A stretch of DNA of 64,000 bases from NCBI GenBank assembly GCA_031119475.1, contig JAVHXV010000010.1:1-64000 (forward strand). The letters are read 5' to 3'. Below are positions 42,720 through 51,510 of the stretch, piece by piece. Under the pieces are notes generated by a model. It was not told where the DNA came from and made no database searches. It saw only the letters and a list, made by a program, of their open reading frames with translations. The stretch comes from Pedobacter sp. Lineage in GTDB: Bacteria > Bacteroidota > Bacteroidia > Sphingobacteriales > Sphingobacteriaceae. The number at the start of each line of letters is the position of its first letter. The stretch's first letter is position 1. A program made the translations under genes and the position numbers.

Positions 42720-43529
42720 TTATTTAGATATATCCTTAAAAAAGGTAATGATCGTCTGGTTTGCGGCAATTGGATAAACGTGTCCGCCTGCATGGCTGAA
42801 CAAAAGTACCGGGTTTTTGCTTTTTGAGAAATAAGCAGTTGTATATGTATCTATTTTTTTCCCTTCGCCAGTACATTGGTTTAATTTGAGGAGGTAATCT
42901 GTAGTCTGTTTTTGCCACAGTGGCTTTACGAGCGGATCGGCTTCCCCAGTGAGGTGGAGTACAGGTTTCGGTATCAATTTGTCGACTAACTTTCCTGCCG
43001 TTGTAGCCGTTGGCGCAAAAGCTGCAAATCTATCACCGCGCAACGCCCACAACAGATAGGTGAAGCCTCCACCGTTGGAATGTCCTGTGGCAAATATTCT
43101 TTTCTCATCAACTTTATAGTCCTCTTTAAATGTTTTGAGCATGGCGTCAAAAAAATCAATATCCCGATTTTGACCTTCAGGATTCATCGCCCACCCCGAT
43201 CTATTGCCTTCGGGATCAGTAAGTTTGCCAGGTGTGTTGAGGCCCTGTGGGCAAACAAATATAGCCTCCGGCCACAGCTGGTCAAATTTTCTTGTCGTAT
43301 ACATGGAATTCATCGTGCCACCATGTCCATGAAATGCAAAAATAAGTGGAGTAACATGTATGTTCGCCGATTCTGGGATATAGACCAGCGCTTTTCTAAC
43401 GACGCCATTGACTGTCCATTCCATTTCTACCGGTTTTATGCTACCGAGACCAACAGCTTTGGTTTCAAAAACAACCGAAACGATAACGACAATGAACAGA
43501 AATTTTATAAAAAGGAGTTTAGCTTTCAT
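42720..43529 (-). CDS. Secreted alpha/beta-hydrolase esterase (LpqC/feruloyl-esterase/PHB-depolymerase type)
   Basis: A 269-residue exported hydrolase (hydrophobic N-terminus, signal cut near residue 25). FAFHGHGG forms the oxyanion side, GHSNGGG carries the nucleophile Ser, GEADPLV probably provides the Asp, and HAGGHVYP the catalytic His. The group includes acetyl-xylan and feruloyl esterases, polyhydroxybutyrate depolymerase and LpqC. Between a susCD pair and a sulfatase, a role in removing ester groups from the glycan is plausible. It runs opposite to its neighbours. Confidence 0.85.
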   Translation of the reverse strand: MKAKLLFIKFLFIVVIVSVVFETKAVGLGSIKPVEMEWTVNGVVRKALVYIPESANIHVTPLIFAFHGHGGTMNSMYTTRKFDQLWPEAIFVCPQGLNTPGKLTDPEGNRSGWAMNPEGQNRDIDFFDAMLKTFKEDYKVDEKRIFATGHSNGGGFTYLLWALRGDRFAAFAPTATTAGKLVDKLIPKPVLHLTGEADPLVKPLWQKQTTDYLLKLNQCTGEGKKIDTYTTAYFSKSKNPVLLFSHAGGHVYPIAANQTIITFFKDISK

Positions 43530-43624
43530 GAATTTTAGACCATAAATTTTCCTTTTGGTTTAAAAAAATGGCCGATGTCAGCAGTACATTAGGCAATGCC
43601 GATTTTCTAGCTTAAATTAGGTTG

Positions 43625-45109
43625 ATGAAAATAGATCTGAGATTTTACCTTTCTGCAGTGCTGCTGCTGGCCCTTTTATCCGCCTTGCGGGAAGCACCTG
43701 GACATGCCGACCGCCCAAAAGCTGCTCCCAAGGCGCCAAATGTGGTCTATGTGCTGGTTGATGAATGGCGGGCACAGGCCACAGGTTACGCCGGCGACCC
43801 CAATGCAAAAACGCCGAACTTGGATGCAATGGCCAGGGAGAGCGTAAATTTTTCAAATGCGGTTTCTGTTTTGCCGGTCTGTACGCCGCACCGTGCAGCA
43901 TTGTTAACTGGACGCTATCCACAGCATACGGGCATGTTCTTAAACGATGCGGCCCTTCCTGAAAGTGAGCTCACCATGGCCGAAATCTATCGGAAAGCGG
44001 GCTACCAGACGGCATATATCGGCAAATGGCATTTGGATGGACATGGCAGGCAGAGCTACATCCCTAAACAAAGACGTCAAGGATTTGACTATTGGAAGGT
44101 ATTGGAGTGCACGCATAATTATAACAAGTCAAAGTATTTTGCCAATGAAGATACCGTTGCAAAAATTTGGCCGGGTTACGATGCCTATGCACAAACTGCT
44201 GACGCCAGTGCATATATTCAACAAAAAGCTGCCAAAAAACAGCCTTTCATCCTTGTGCTGGCCATTGGCGCCCCGCATTTCCCCCACGATACCGCCCCAG
44301 AAAACATGAAGAGAAAATTCAACGCGGCAACCCTGCAATTGAGAAAAAATGTTCCACCCGAAATGGAGGCAGAAGCCAGAAAGGAAGCTGTGGGCTATTA
44401 TGCACATTGCGCCGCCATCGATTCTTGTATCGGGCTGCTCAAGCAAGCTATACAAAAGGCTGGTATAACGCAAAATACCATTTTTGTCTTCACCTCCGAC
44501 CATGGAGAGATGCTGGGTTCGCACAACATCCATCCCGAAGCCAAGCAACGGCCTTGGGACGAATCCATCAAAGTTCCTTTTCTGCTGCATTATCCAGCAT
44601 TCGGTGCCAATAGCAAGAAAAAAATTTCCGTTCCGATCAATACCCCTGATATTCTTCCAACCTTACTCGCCATTTGTGGCATACAAAAGCCCGCAACCAT
44701 TGAAGGTGAAGACCTGTCAGGCTTGGTCACGGGAAAACTGAAGCTAAGTGATAGGGCAGCATTGATCATGAATATTTCCCCATTTTCTGAAAACTTTATG
44801 GGAAAGGAATTTCGGGGCGTGAGAACGTCAAGGTATACCTATGTGAAAAGCCTGGACGGCCCTTGGCTGCTTTTTGATAATGATGAAGACCCTTATCAGC
44901 TCAATAACCTGGTCAACTTGCCCAAGTATAAAGCACTGCAGGACAATCTGGAAGCAAAACTACAGCAGCAACTGGTTGCGCTGAAGGATACGTTTGAACC
45001 TAAAGATTATTATTTGAAAAAATGGGGATTCAAAGTGCGGCCAAAAAATGGAGAAATTCCTTATGGACCAGGTCCTTATCCAGGGCAATATCCTAAATCA
45101 GGAGGGTAA
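43625..45109 (+). CDS. Secreted sulfatase (type I, second copy)
   Basis: A 494-residue formylglycine-dependent sulfatase. The signature is CTPHRAALLTG, in which the Cys would be modified; the N-terminal metal segment is NVVYVLVDEWRA, where Glu replaces the second Asp of the usual DD pair. Other conserved parts are GKWHLDG, FTSDHGEMLG and RPWDESIKVPF. ATG 43625 is chosen over a TTG one codon upstream. It differs clearly from the sulfatase at 35859, so the two probably act on different sulfate positions of one substrate. Confidence 0.92.
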   Translation: MKIDLRFYLSAVLLLALLSALREAPGHADRPKAAPKAPNVVYVLVDEWRAQATGYAGDPNAKTPNLDAMARESVNFSNAVSVLPVCTPHRAALLTGRYPQHTGMFLNDAALPESELTMAEIYRKAGYQTAYIGKWHLDGHGRQSYIPKQRRQGFDYWKVLECTHNYNKSKYFANEDTVAKIWPGYDAYAQTADASAYIQQKAAKKQPFILVLAIGAPHFPHDTAPENMKRKFNAATLQLRKNVPPEMEAEARKEAVGYYAHCAAIDSCIGLLKQAIQKAGITQNTIFVFTSDHGEMLGSHNIHPEAKQRPWDESIKVPFLLHYPAFGANSKKKISVPINTPDILPTLLAICGIQKPATIEGEDLSGLVTGKLKLSDRAALIMNISPFSENFMGKEFRGVRTSRYTYVKSLDGPWLLFDNDEDPYQLNNLVNLPKYKALQDNLEAKLQQQLVALKDTFEPKDYYLKKWGFKVRPKNGEIPYGPGPYPGQYPKSGG

Positions 45110-45173
45110 GTCAAAAAAGGCCAAACAGTTCCCGGCCATAAATTGTCAGTTAAATCGTCTAGAATTAAAAGCA

Positions 45174-45944
45174 ATGAAAATAGCTACCTATAATGTGAAT
45201 GGTGTCAACGGCCGATTGCCCGTGCTGCTGCGCTGGCTCGAGGAAGCCCAACCTGATGTGGTCTGCCTTCAGGAATTAAAGGCGCCCCAGGAAAAATTTC
45301 CTTTGCAGGCCATTAAAGATGCTGGATATCATGCCATCTGGCACGGCCAAAAAAGTTGGAACGGTGTGGCCATCCTGGCAAGGGGCAAAGAAATCAAAGA
45401 ACTTAAACGTGGCCTTGATGGTGATCCAGACGACCTGCATAGCCGCTACATCGAGGCCATGATCGAGGGAATCGTCGTTGGGTGCCTCTATCTCCCCAAT
45501 GGCAATCCGGCGCCCGGACCAAAACTCGATTATAAAATGCGTTGGTTCGAGCGCCTCAGCGCGCATGCCGAACGGCTGCTATCCTATAACTTGCCTACGG
45601 TTTTGGTAGGTGATTATAACGTGATGCCGACAGAATTGGATGTCTACAAGCCGGAACGCTGGATAGATGATGCACTTTTTAGGCCAGAAGTTAGGGCAGC
45701 ATTTAAGGAATTGGTGGCCCAGGGATGGACAGATGCCATCAGAACACTTTATCCCGACCAAAAGATCTATACTTTTTACGATTATTTCCGTAATGCCTAT
45801 GGCAGGGATGCCGGCCTGCGCATTGACCATTTCCTGCTCAGCCCATCATTGGCCAGCCGTTTAAAGGCTGGTGCGGTAGATCGGCATGTCCGCGGATGGG
45901 AAAAAACAAGTGACCATTGTCCGGTATGGATCGAGATTGGTTAG
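45174..45944 (+). CDS. xth: Exodeoxyribonuclease III
   Basis: A 256-residue DNA-repair enzyme, which acts as AP endonuclease and 3'-exonuclease. Motifs in order: ATYNVNGVNG, metal-binding Glu34 in LQELK, GDYNVMP, RIDHFL and the C-terminal SDHCPVW with the catalytic His. The open frame extends back to 45048 within the upstream sulfatase gene, but the enzyme family starts at MKIATYNVNG, so ATG 45174 is used. It has no functional link to the sulfatase in front and may simply be read from a separate promoter. Confidence 0.95.
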   Translation: MKIATYNVNGVNGRLPVLLRWLEEAQPDVVCLQELKAPQEKFPLQAIKDAGYHAIWHGQKSWNGVAILARGKEIKELKRGLDGDPDDLHSRYIEAMIEGIVVGCLYLPNGNPAPGPKLDYKMRWFERLSAHAERLLSYNLPTVLVGDYNVMPTELDVYKPERWIDDALFRPEVRAAFKELVAQGWTDAIRTLYPDQKIYTFYDYFRNAYGRDAGLRIDHFLLSPSLASRLKAGAVDRHVRGWEKTSDHCPVWIEIG

Positions 45945-45991
45945 GTGCTTGGTTGTTGAGATGTTGGTTGGTTAGTTGTTTAGTTGGTCGG
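45944..45991. repeat. Degenerate 7/8-base stretch after xth, TTGG type
   Basis: Words such as GTTGTTG and TTAGTTG recur with a 7-8 base period directly after the xth stop. On the other strand they read as CAA-family units. Confidence 0.45.
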
Positions 45992-46026
45992 TAATAAAAA
46001 TAATGAATTCCGATTGACTTTAATAA

Positions 46027-46089
46027 CCAATAACCAATGACCAATGCCCAATGCCCAATGCCCAATTATCAATGACCAATGATCAATGA
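46027..46089. repeat. Nine-unit heptad array CCAATGC, running into a stop codon
   Basis: CCAATAA, CCAATGA, CCAATGC (three times), then four related units in exact 7-base phase for 63 bases. The last unit covers 46083-46089, so the TGA stop codon (46085-46083) of the reverse-strand AraC gene is part of the array. Confidence 0.92.
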
Positions 46090-46967
46090 CATAATACCTC
46101 TTGCTGCTTTCGCCATTCTCTCGGGCCGATGCCATTTTTCTTTTTAAATAGCTTAGACAGATAGGAAGCCGATTCGAATCCTGTCTGATAGGCAATTTCA
46201 TTCATATCCAATCCTGTTCCTGCCAGCAATATTTTAACTTTATCTAGCCTCAGCTCCAGCAGATACTGGTGTGGAGACATGCCTGTAAAAGCCTTAAAAT
46301 CTCGCCTAAGTTTTGAATAACCTGCCGGGAGACAGGCCAAGACCTGTTCTGTACTTTCATTGCCGGCTATTGCCTCCCGCAATAGAAATTTGATGGCTTC
46401 TATCAATTTCATGGTGGGATGAACGCTCGATTGCTGATCTTGAGAGGCGGTTTTGATGATGGCCATCAGCTGTAAGGTCAGCCCGGTAATTGCCTGATGA
46501 TAGCCTGGTATGCCCTGCCTGATCTGGTCGAGCAGCAAATGCAGCAGCTGAAGGAAGCGATCATTGCGCCCAATGTTGATCAATGGATATTTCGGATCGA
46601 AATTGGCCATCAACATTTCTGGATACGGACCATTGAAGCCAATCCAATATTCTTCCCAGCCTCTTTCCCGCTTTGGCTTATAGCGATGCCAAATAGACGG
46701 GAACAAAAGAAAGCAGGTTCCCTCTTTTACCTTTTTCGAAGTGCTGAGCGCAGATTCAAAGATGCCTTCGCCCATGGAGATGAATACGAGGTAAAAATCA
46801 TTTAAGATCCGACCACTATCCCAATTGAACCGATGGCTATCTGGGTGCTGATGATTCAATGGGTAGGGCTGATCGCTGTCAATTTTAGTGTAACCTGCAC
46901 TGGTTACATAAAATCCCCAATTTTTTTCTGCAGGTCCCGGCAAAAGGTACTTGTTAAAATTCTTCAT
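46083..46967 (-). CDS. AraC family transcriptional regulator
   Basis: A 294-residue regulator with a cupin-like sensor half (PLNHQHPDSHRFNW, GTCFLLFPSIWHRYKP, WEEYWIGFNG) and a C-terminal AraC-type DNA-binding half with MNEIAYQTGFESASYLSKLF and GIGPREWRK. ATG 46967 is chosen; an upstream in-frame codon at 47027 would add residues unlike the family. It is divergent from the PhyH/TIM-barrel pair at 47058, which it probably controls in response to a sugar or polyol. Its stop codon lies inside a heptad repeat array. Confidence 0.9.
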   Translation of the reverse strand: MKNFNKYLLPGPAEKNWGFYVTSAGYTKIDSDQPYPLNHQHPDSHRFNWDSGRILNDFYLVFISMGEGIFESALSTSKKVKEGTCFLLFPSIWHRYKPKRERGWEEYWIGFNGPYPEMLMANFDPKYPLINIGRNDRFLQLLHLLLDQIRQGIPGYHQAITGLTLQLMAIIKTASQDQQSSVHPTMKLIEAIKFLLREAIAGNESTEQVLACLPAGYSKLRRDFKAFTGMSPHQYLLELRLDKVKILLAGTGLDMNEIAYQTGFESASYLSKLFKKKNGIGPREWRKQQEVLCH

Positions 46968-46994
46968 GATAAATGTCAAAAAGTACAAGTTTAT

Positions 46995-47009
46995 GGGCAG
47001 AAATTGCCC
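46995..47009. promoter_or_regulatory. Inverted repeat in the AraC/PhyH divergent promoter region
   Basis: GGGCA, five bases, TGCCC: a perfect inverted repeat centred in the 90 bases between the two divergent start codons. A second, A/T-only inverted repeat (TATAAAT ... ATTTATA) lies just before the PhyH start. Either may be the operator of the AraC protein. Confidence 0.45.
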
Positions 47010-47057
47010 GCTAGTCAATATTAGCATTTATAAATTTAAATCACCAAATATTTATAC

Positions 47058-47876
47058 ATGAACACATCATTAACAACGGAGCAGATCCAGTCATATCAAA
47101 AAAATGGGTTTTTGATTATCGATGACTTTTTAAATGCGGAAGAACTGGAGCAGTGGCGGACTGCTGTAACACAGGCAATAGCAGATCGCAATGGGCTGAA
47201 GATGCCGGGAAAGGACATCAACATCAATGAAGAGGATGGAATCAATGCCGATGCAGCTTATTTTAATCAGGTTTTCGATCAATTGCTTAATCTGTGGCAG
47301 ACCAATGATCAGGTCAAGAACATGATGCTCGATGAAAGGATAGGAAAAATGGCTGCCGAATTAGCAGGAGTTGATGGCATCCGCATCTGGCATGATCAGG
47401 CCCTCATCAAGCGTCCCTGGGCAAACCCGACTTCGTGGCATTTGGATACACCATTTTGGTCCTTTTCAGATCGTCGTGCCTTGTCTATCTGGGTGGCTTT
47501 GGATGATGCGACCTATGAAAATGGTTGCCTGTTTTTTATTCCCGGCTCCTGCCACGAGACCACTTTTGAAAATCCTGGCATCGGAAAAAACATGGGCGAG
47601 ATCTTCGGGATCTATCCCCAGTTCAAGGGAACATCGGCTGTTGCCGCACCCATGAAGGCTGGAAGCTGTTCTTTCCACAATGGACTTACCATTCATGGCG
47701 CTCATGCCAATATGACCCCCGGCTTTAGAAGGGCAATGACCTGTGCCTATATGCCCGATGGCAATGTTTTTAATGGAGAGCCAAATATCCTGCCGGATTT
47801 TTATCTCAATACGCTGAAAATTGGCGATCTTTTGGATAACGATGGGCAAAATCCATTGATCTATTCAAAACCGTAG
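47058..47876 (+). CDS. Phytanoyl-CoA dioxygenase family (PhyH) protein
   Basis: A 272-residue Fe(II)/2-oxoglutarate-dependent oxygenase. The metal triad is visible as His128 and Asp130 in WHLDTPFW and a later His in GLTIHGAH (213 or 216); an Arg in GFRRAMTC (224/225) would bind 2-oxoglutarate. The YENGCLFFIPGSCHE segment is typical of the family. The substrate is unknown. Paired 3 bases upstream of a sugar isomerase-like TIM-barrel protein and opposite an AraC regulator, it probably takes part in breakdown of a small hydroxylated or carbohydrate-like molecule. Confidence 0.9.
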   Translation: MNTSLTTEQIQSYQKNGFLIIDDFLNAEELEQWRTAVTQAIADRNGLKMPGKDININEEDGINADAAYFNQVFDQLLNLWQTNDQVKNMMLDERIGKMAAELAGVDGIRIWHDQALIKRPWANPTSWHLDTPFWSFSDRRALSIWVALDDATYENGCLFFIPGSCHETTFENPGIGKNMGEIFGIYPQFKGTSAVAAPMKAGSCSFHNGLTIHGAHANMTPGFRRAMTCAYMPDGNVFNGEPNILPDFYLNTLKIGDLLDNDGQNPLIYSKP

Positions 47877-47879
47877 CCC

Positions 47880-48719
47880 ATGCTCGATATCCAATTTTAT
47901 TGTCCGCGATGGGGTGCCGAACACCTGCCATGGAACGACTTTTTGAGCAACATACAAACCGCAGGTTTTGATGGGGTTGAGGTCTATCCTTTACCATATC
48001 CAAAGGAAAAGCCAGAAATGCTGGACTTGTTGGCGGCGAAGGGATTGGAATTTTCCCTGCTGCATGCAGAGATGGTAGAAGGTAAAGATGTAAAGCGCTA
48101 TCTCTATGCGCTCGAAAGAAACCTATATCAACTGGCGAATTATCAGCTGGGAGAACTTAGGCCACAATTTATTACTTCACAAACGGGTAGGGAATATTAT
48201 GGGATGGAAGAAATGGCAAAATGTTTTGAGTTGTGCGACCGGATCAGTAAGGAGATCGGCATCCCCATCATCCAGGAAACCCACCGTAACAAATGGTCTT
48301 ATGCGGCGCATATTGTGGCCGCTTACCTTAAAAAATTTCCGTCACTTCAGTTGGCCCTAGATATTTCGCATTGGTTTTGTGTATCGGAAGGTTATCTCGA
48401 AGATCAGCAGGAGGCGCTTAAACTGGCAGTTGAACATACCGTGCACCTCCATGCCCGAGTTGGCCATATGGAAGGTCCACAGGTTACCGATCCCCGCGCT
48501 GAAGAAAACAGGGAGGCCCTTGATCATCACCTGAAGTGCTGGGACAGCTGGATCGATCTTTTACGGTCGAAGGGAATCTCAAAATGTACCGTTACCCCAG
48601 AATTTGGTCCTTATCCCTACATGAGCTATCATACAAATTCCAATCGGCCAATTGCCAGCCAATGGGAACTGAACTGCTGGATGAAAGATTTTTTAAGGAC
48701 GAGGTATCAGCTAACTTAA
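47880..48719 (+). CDS. Sugar phosphate isomerase/epimerase-like TIM-barrel protein
   Basis: A 279-residue protein of the xylose-isomerase-like barrel group (AP_endonuc_2), related to IolE/IolI. Likely metal ligands are Glu in IIQETHRNKW, Asp-His in LALDISHWF, His in VHLHARVGH and Glu in VTPEFGPYPY. The order and spacing match the fold. It starts 3 bases after the PhyH gene, so the two are co-translated. The reaction could be isomerisation, epimerisation or dehydration of a sugar or inositol derivative. Confidence 0.87.
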   Translation: MLDIQFYCPRWGAEHLPWNDFLSNIQTAGFDGVEVYPLPYPKEKPEMLDLLAAKGLEFSLLHAEMVEGKDVKRYLYALERNLYQLANYQLGELRPQFITSQTGREYYGMEEMAKCFELCDRISKEIGIPIIQETHRNKWSYAAHIVAAYLKKFPSLQLALDISHWFCVSEGYLEDQQEALKLAVEHTVHLHARVGHMEGPQVTDPRAEENREALDHHLKCWDSWIDLLRSKGISKCTVTPEFGPYPYMSYHTNSNRPIASQWELNCWMKDFLRTRYQLT

Positions 48720-48725
48720 CTCGGT

Positions 48726-49358
48726 TTAGAAGGCCATTGCCAATTGCGCTTCCCGCTGCTTGCCCAAAAATGGAAAGTGATGGACAATTTTGTATTTGCC
48801 AGTCGACTTTCGTGTAAACGGATCGACTTCACGCCTGATCAAAATCATTTCCTTGGCCAAAAAACTTTCGCTAAAATGTTCTTTTTTATAGGTTGGCCAT
48901 ATCGTTTCAAACTGCTCGGGCGTGAGCTGGCGGGCAATGGTGAGGTGTGGCTTTAAGGTATAGTTCGGCTTGAGCTGTTCGGAAATCTTCAGGATACGCT
49001 GAAATTTTGATCTCAGGTCTTTGACCAGATCGATCACCGGCTGTGTCTCTGCTAGCTTAAGGTAAATGGTATGCGGAGCAAATTCACCAAAACCATTGAG
49101 TTCTATGGAAAATGGCGCCACGTATTGCGTAAATTTCTCAAAGCAATTAATTAACCTGAATTCAGCGGATTCCTGCTGTAAAAAATTGATCATGGTGAGG
49201 TGTGGAACAAGCTGTGCAGCATGTTTGCAGCCATAGGTTTCGCTAAAAATCGATTTGACCTCGCTAACCTTCCTGCTTACTTCCTCGCTAGGAGAAATCA
49301 GCATCAGGTATTCAAATAGTTTGGTATCAATGTCTTGAGAAAGTATTAGTTTTTTCAT
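48726..49358 (-). CDS. 2'-5' RNA ligase family / 2H phosphoesterase
   Basis: A 210-residue protein with the two HxT motifs that define the 2H superfamily: HLTM in the N-terminal half (about residue 49) and HLTI in the C-terminal half (about residue 147). Family members open 2',3'-cyclic phosphates or join RNA ends with 2'-5' bonds. The substrate is unknown. It converges with the TIM-barrel gene, with only six bases between the two stop codons, and no terminator hairpin was seen there. Confidence 0.86.
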   Translation of the reverse strand: MKKLILSQDIDTKLFEYLMLISPSEEVSRKVSEVKSIFSETYGCKHAAQLVPHLTMINFLQQESAEFRLINCFEKFTQYVAPFSIELNGFGEFAPHTIYLKLAETQPVIDLVKDLRSKFQRILKISEQLKPNYTLKPHLTIARQLTPEQFETIWPTYKKEHFSESFLAKEMILIRREVDPFTRKSTGKYKIVHHFPFLGKQREAQLAMAF

Positions 49359-49469
49359 TTCACTTCATTCAAAATCAATAATACTAATATTTTTAGTAAA
49401 ACGCAAGATATTAAACATTTTTTTGATCTTGCCAAAAAACATCGAGGTACATTCTTGGTTTGTATAGTC

Positions 49470-50024
49470 ATGAAGAACATCCTTTTTTTTGGTGACAGTT
49501 TAACTGCAGGTTATGGTCTGAAACGAGCCGAGCATGAGTCTTTTCCAGCGCTGATCGCGCAACTGATCAGGCAGGCAGCACTTCCCTATGAGGTTGTTAA
49601 TGCCGGGTTGAGCGGAGATACCACCTTAACAGGACTACAGCGCTTACAGCGTATTTTGAACCAGCAGATCGATGTTTTCGTGTTGGCCTTGGGTGCCAAC
49701 GACCTGCTTCGTGGCATCCCACCTGAAGCTACCTATCGTAATCTGGAGAAAATAGTGATGGAGGTAAAGTTGGCCCATCCATTAGCTAAAATCCTATTGA
49801 TTGGGATGGAGCTGCCAGCCTGGATTCCCGGCGAGCGGGTAGCAGCTTTCCGAAATCTCTTCAGCCGTTTGGCAAAAGCCCATGAACTTGAATTTATCCC
49901 CTTTTTATTGGAAGGGGTTGGAGGCATAAGGCACCTGAATATGCCCGATGGCCTGCATCCTTTGGCTGAAGGTTACCAGATCATTGCCCAAACCGTGTGG
50001 AAAAAATTGCAGCCCATTCTTTAA
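49470..50024 (+). CDS. SGNH-family esterase (TesA/arylesterase-like)
   Basis: A 184-residue lipolytic enzyme. Block I is FFGDSLTAGYG with nucleophile Ser10; the Gly of GLSGDTT and the Asn of LGANDLLRG form the oxyanion hole; the C-terminal DGLHPLAEGY supplies the Asp-His pair. This is the layout of E. coli TesA, a multifunctional thioesterase, protease and lysophospholipase. ATG 49470 is chosen over a TTG five codons upstream. There is no clear signal peptide, whereas TesA has one, so it may be cytoplasmic. Confidence 0.92.
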   Translation: MKNILFFGDSLTAGYGLKRAEHESFPALIAQLIRQAALPYEVVNAGLSGDTTLTGLQRLQRILNQQIDVFVLALGANDLLRGIPPEATYRNLEKIVMEVKLAHPLAKILLIGMELPAWIPGERVAAFRNLFSRLAKAHELEFIPFLLEGVGGIRHLNMPDGLHPLAEGYQIIAQTVWKKLQPIL

Positions 50025-50213
50025 ATGATGGCTTGGTTACAGGATAGGGCTTTTACTATTCGGTAAAAAAATCCTAGCAAAAGCGGCTGGCGGGCCCAAG
50101 CCGGGCAAGTATATCCTCATCAGGCGAGAATAAACCAAAGTTACTGGACATCTAAATGCTAAATGGCGAAAGGAAGTGAGCGAATTTAACTCAGGAAAAG
50201 ATAAGCGAGCCTG

Positions 50214-50855
50214 TTAGTCCTGGATGTGCGCCAATATCTTTTTCACATCCGCCACTTGGGCAAAATCCAAATGGTTGGCCCTGGCATATTGCCTAATTTC
50301 CTTGGATTGTTCAGGATAGAGGTTAACTAAGCTGTTTATATGCTCGATACGCACAAAATTCCCGTCTTTTTTAAGGTAGAACTCGCTTTTGTTGATGATC
50401 TTGTAGTTGGGCAAATTCAGACTGTCCAATATGGTCTCAGTACGTACTTTATTTGTAGCCGTTTGTGCACTTGTTTGCGAAATATTTATGCCAGCGTTGC
50501 TGTTTGGCATCAGGGCTTTTGATAAGGGGCGGATATAGAGGTCCATCTGCTTTACCTTGATCACTTCATAAAATACATCGTTAGCAGGTACGAATTTATG
50601 TCCGCCCAAATAAACCGTATCAATCTTGCTCGTTTCTGCAATTGCCATGGTCTGGCCATTCTGATAATAGACCATTTCTTCAGTTACGGTATTGTAATTG
50701 AGCCTGACCTTAAGATCGGGGCCAGTTTTGAATTTTACGGTAGCCTCGGTAAATTCAGGGATGACATAGTGCGAATTTTTGGCCTGCTGGGCATTGGCTG
50801 AAAAACCAACAAAAAGCAAGATCCAGAAGAGGTAATGATTTTTTTTCATGTTCAT
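50214..50855 (-). CDS. Exported protein of unknown function
   Basis: 213 residues with a signal peptide (residues 1-22, ANAQQ). I do not recognise the family. The mature part begins with beta-type strands (ATVKFKTGPDLKVRLNYNTVTEEMVYY) and ends in a helical segment. No cysteine is present in the mature part. Sequences of this type, in which a property string is compared with a later value, are often annotated as conserved hypothetical in Bacteroidota. It is transcribed toward the SGNH gene and may share a transcript with the membrane protein upstream of it. Confidence 0.75.
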   Translation of the reverse strand: MNMKKNHYLFWILLFVGFSANAQQAKNSHYVIPEFTEATVKFKTGPDLKVRLNYNTVTEEMVYYQNGQTMAIAETSKIDTVYLGGHKFVPANDVFYEVIKVKQMDLYIRPLSKALMPNSNAGINISQTSAQTATNKVRTETILDSLNLPNYKIINKSEFYLKKDGNFVRIEHINSLVNLYPEQSKEIRQYARANHLDFAQVADVKKILAHIQD

Positions 50856-50924
50856 GGCGATAGGGTCACAACATGAAGTTACGCAATTGATCTGAAAATG
50901 TGGTGCGAAAAGAAATTCAATCGC

Positions 50925-51326
50925 TTATAAAGTGGGGTCTTTTTTTTCTTCCATCTTGTGATGGATTTTTTTCCGAAGCTCGTCGAGCATCCGTTGTGGT
51001 GCCCTTGAAATGAGGATAAAAGCAATGCCGGTCAAGATAATCTGGGCAATGATGAGATAGGTGGCCAATGTATTTGGAATGGCGGGGGCATGGATCAAAC
51101 GATAAATGTTTCTGGCAATCAGAATCAGCAAAAGGTATTTTCCGAATTCGAAACGCCTCCTGATCAATACCACAGAAAAATAACGGAGTGATAAGATGAC
51201 AGCCGAAATGATCAGATCCGCTACTTCATCAAGGCCACGAATGAAGATAATGGCAATCCCGATCAAAAAGGTAGCAAATACCAAATTGGAAGCGAGTGCA
51301 TAGTAATCAATGAATTTAAATTTCAT
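50925..51326 (-). CDS. Small four-helix membrane protein of unknown function
   Basis: 133 residues with four hydrophobic segments (about 10-30, 37-55, 63-80, 88-106) and a highly charged C-terminal tail (RKKIHHKMEEKKDPTL). It resembles PsiE-type phosphate-starvation membrane proteins in size and layout, but this is only a resemblance. No catalytic motif is visible. It lies 69 bases upstream of the exported hypothetical gene on the same strand. Confidence 0.7.
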   Translation of the reverse strand: MKFKFIDYYALASNLVFATFLIGIAIIFIRGLDEVADLIISAVILSLRYFSVVLIRRRFEFGKYLLLILIARNIYRLIHAPAIPNTLATYLIIAQIILTGIAFILISRAPQRMLDELRKKIHHKMEEKKDPTL

Positions 51327-51510
51327 GGAGCGTAAGTATGGCCTTATCGCTGCAAATGTCGGAAATTAAAATGACAAGCTCAATGACAAGCTGTCATTTT
51401 GATCTCATGTAATACAGGCTTTACATAATTCAGGATGGTAAGCTGACCTAAATGGTCCAAACTTCACATCAGGTTATTTGTTAGGCAAGGAGAAGTTCAT
51501 CGGCGCAACT

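Noticed and set aside
45048..45173. Upstream extension of exonuclease III
   Set aside because: It overlaps the sulfatase gene end in another frame, and the conserved enzyme begins at MKIATYNVNG.
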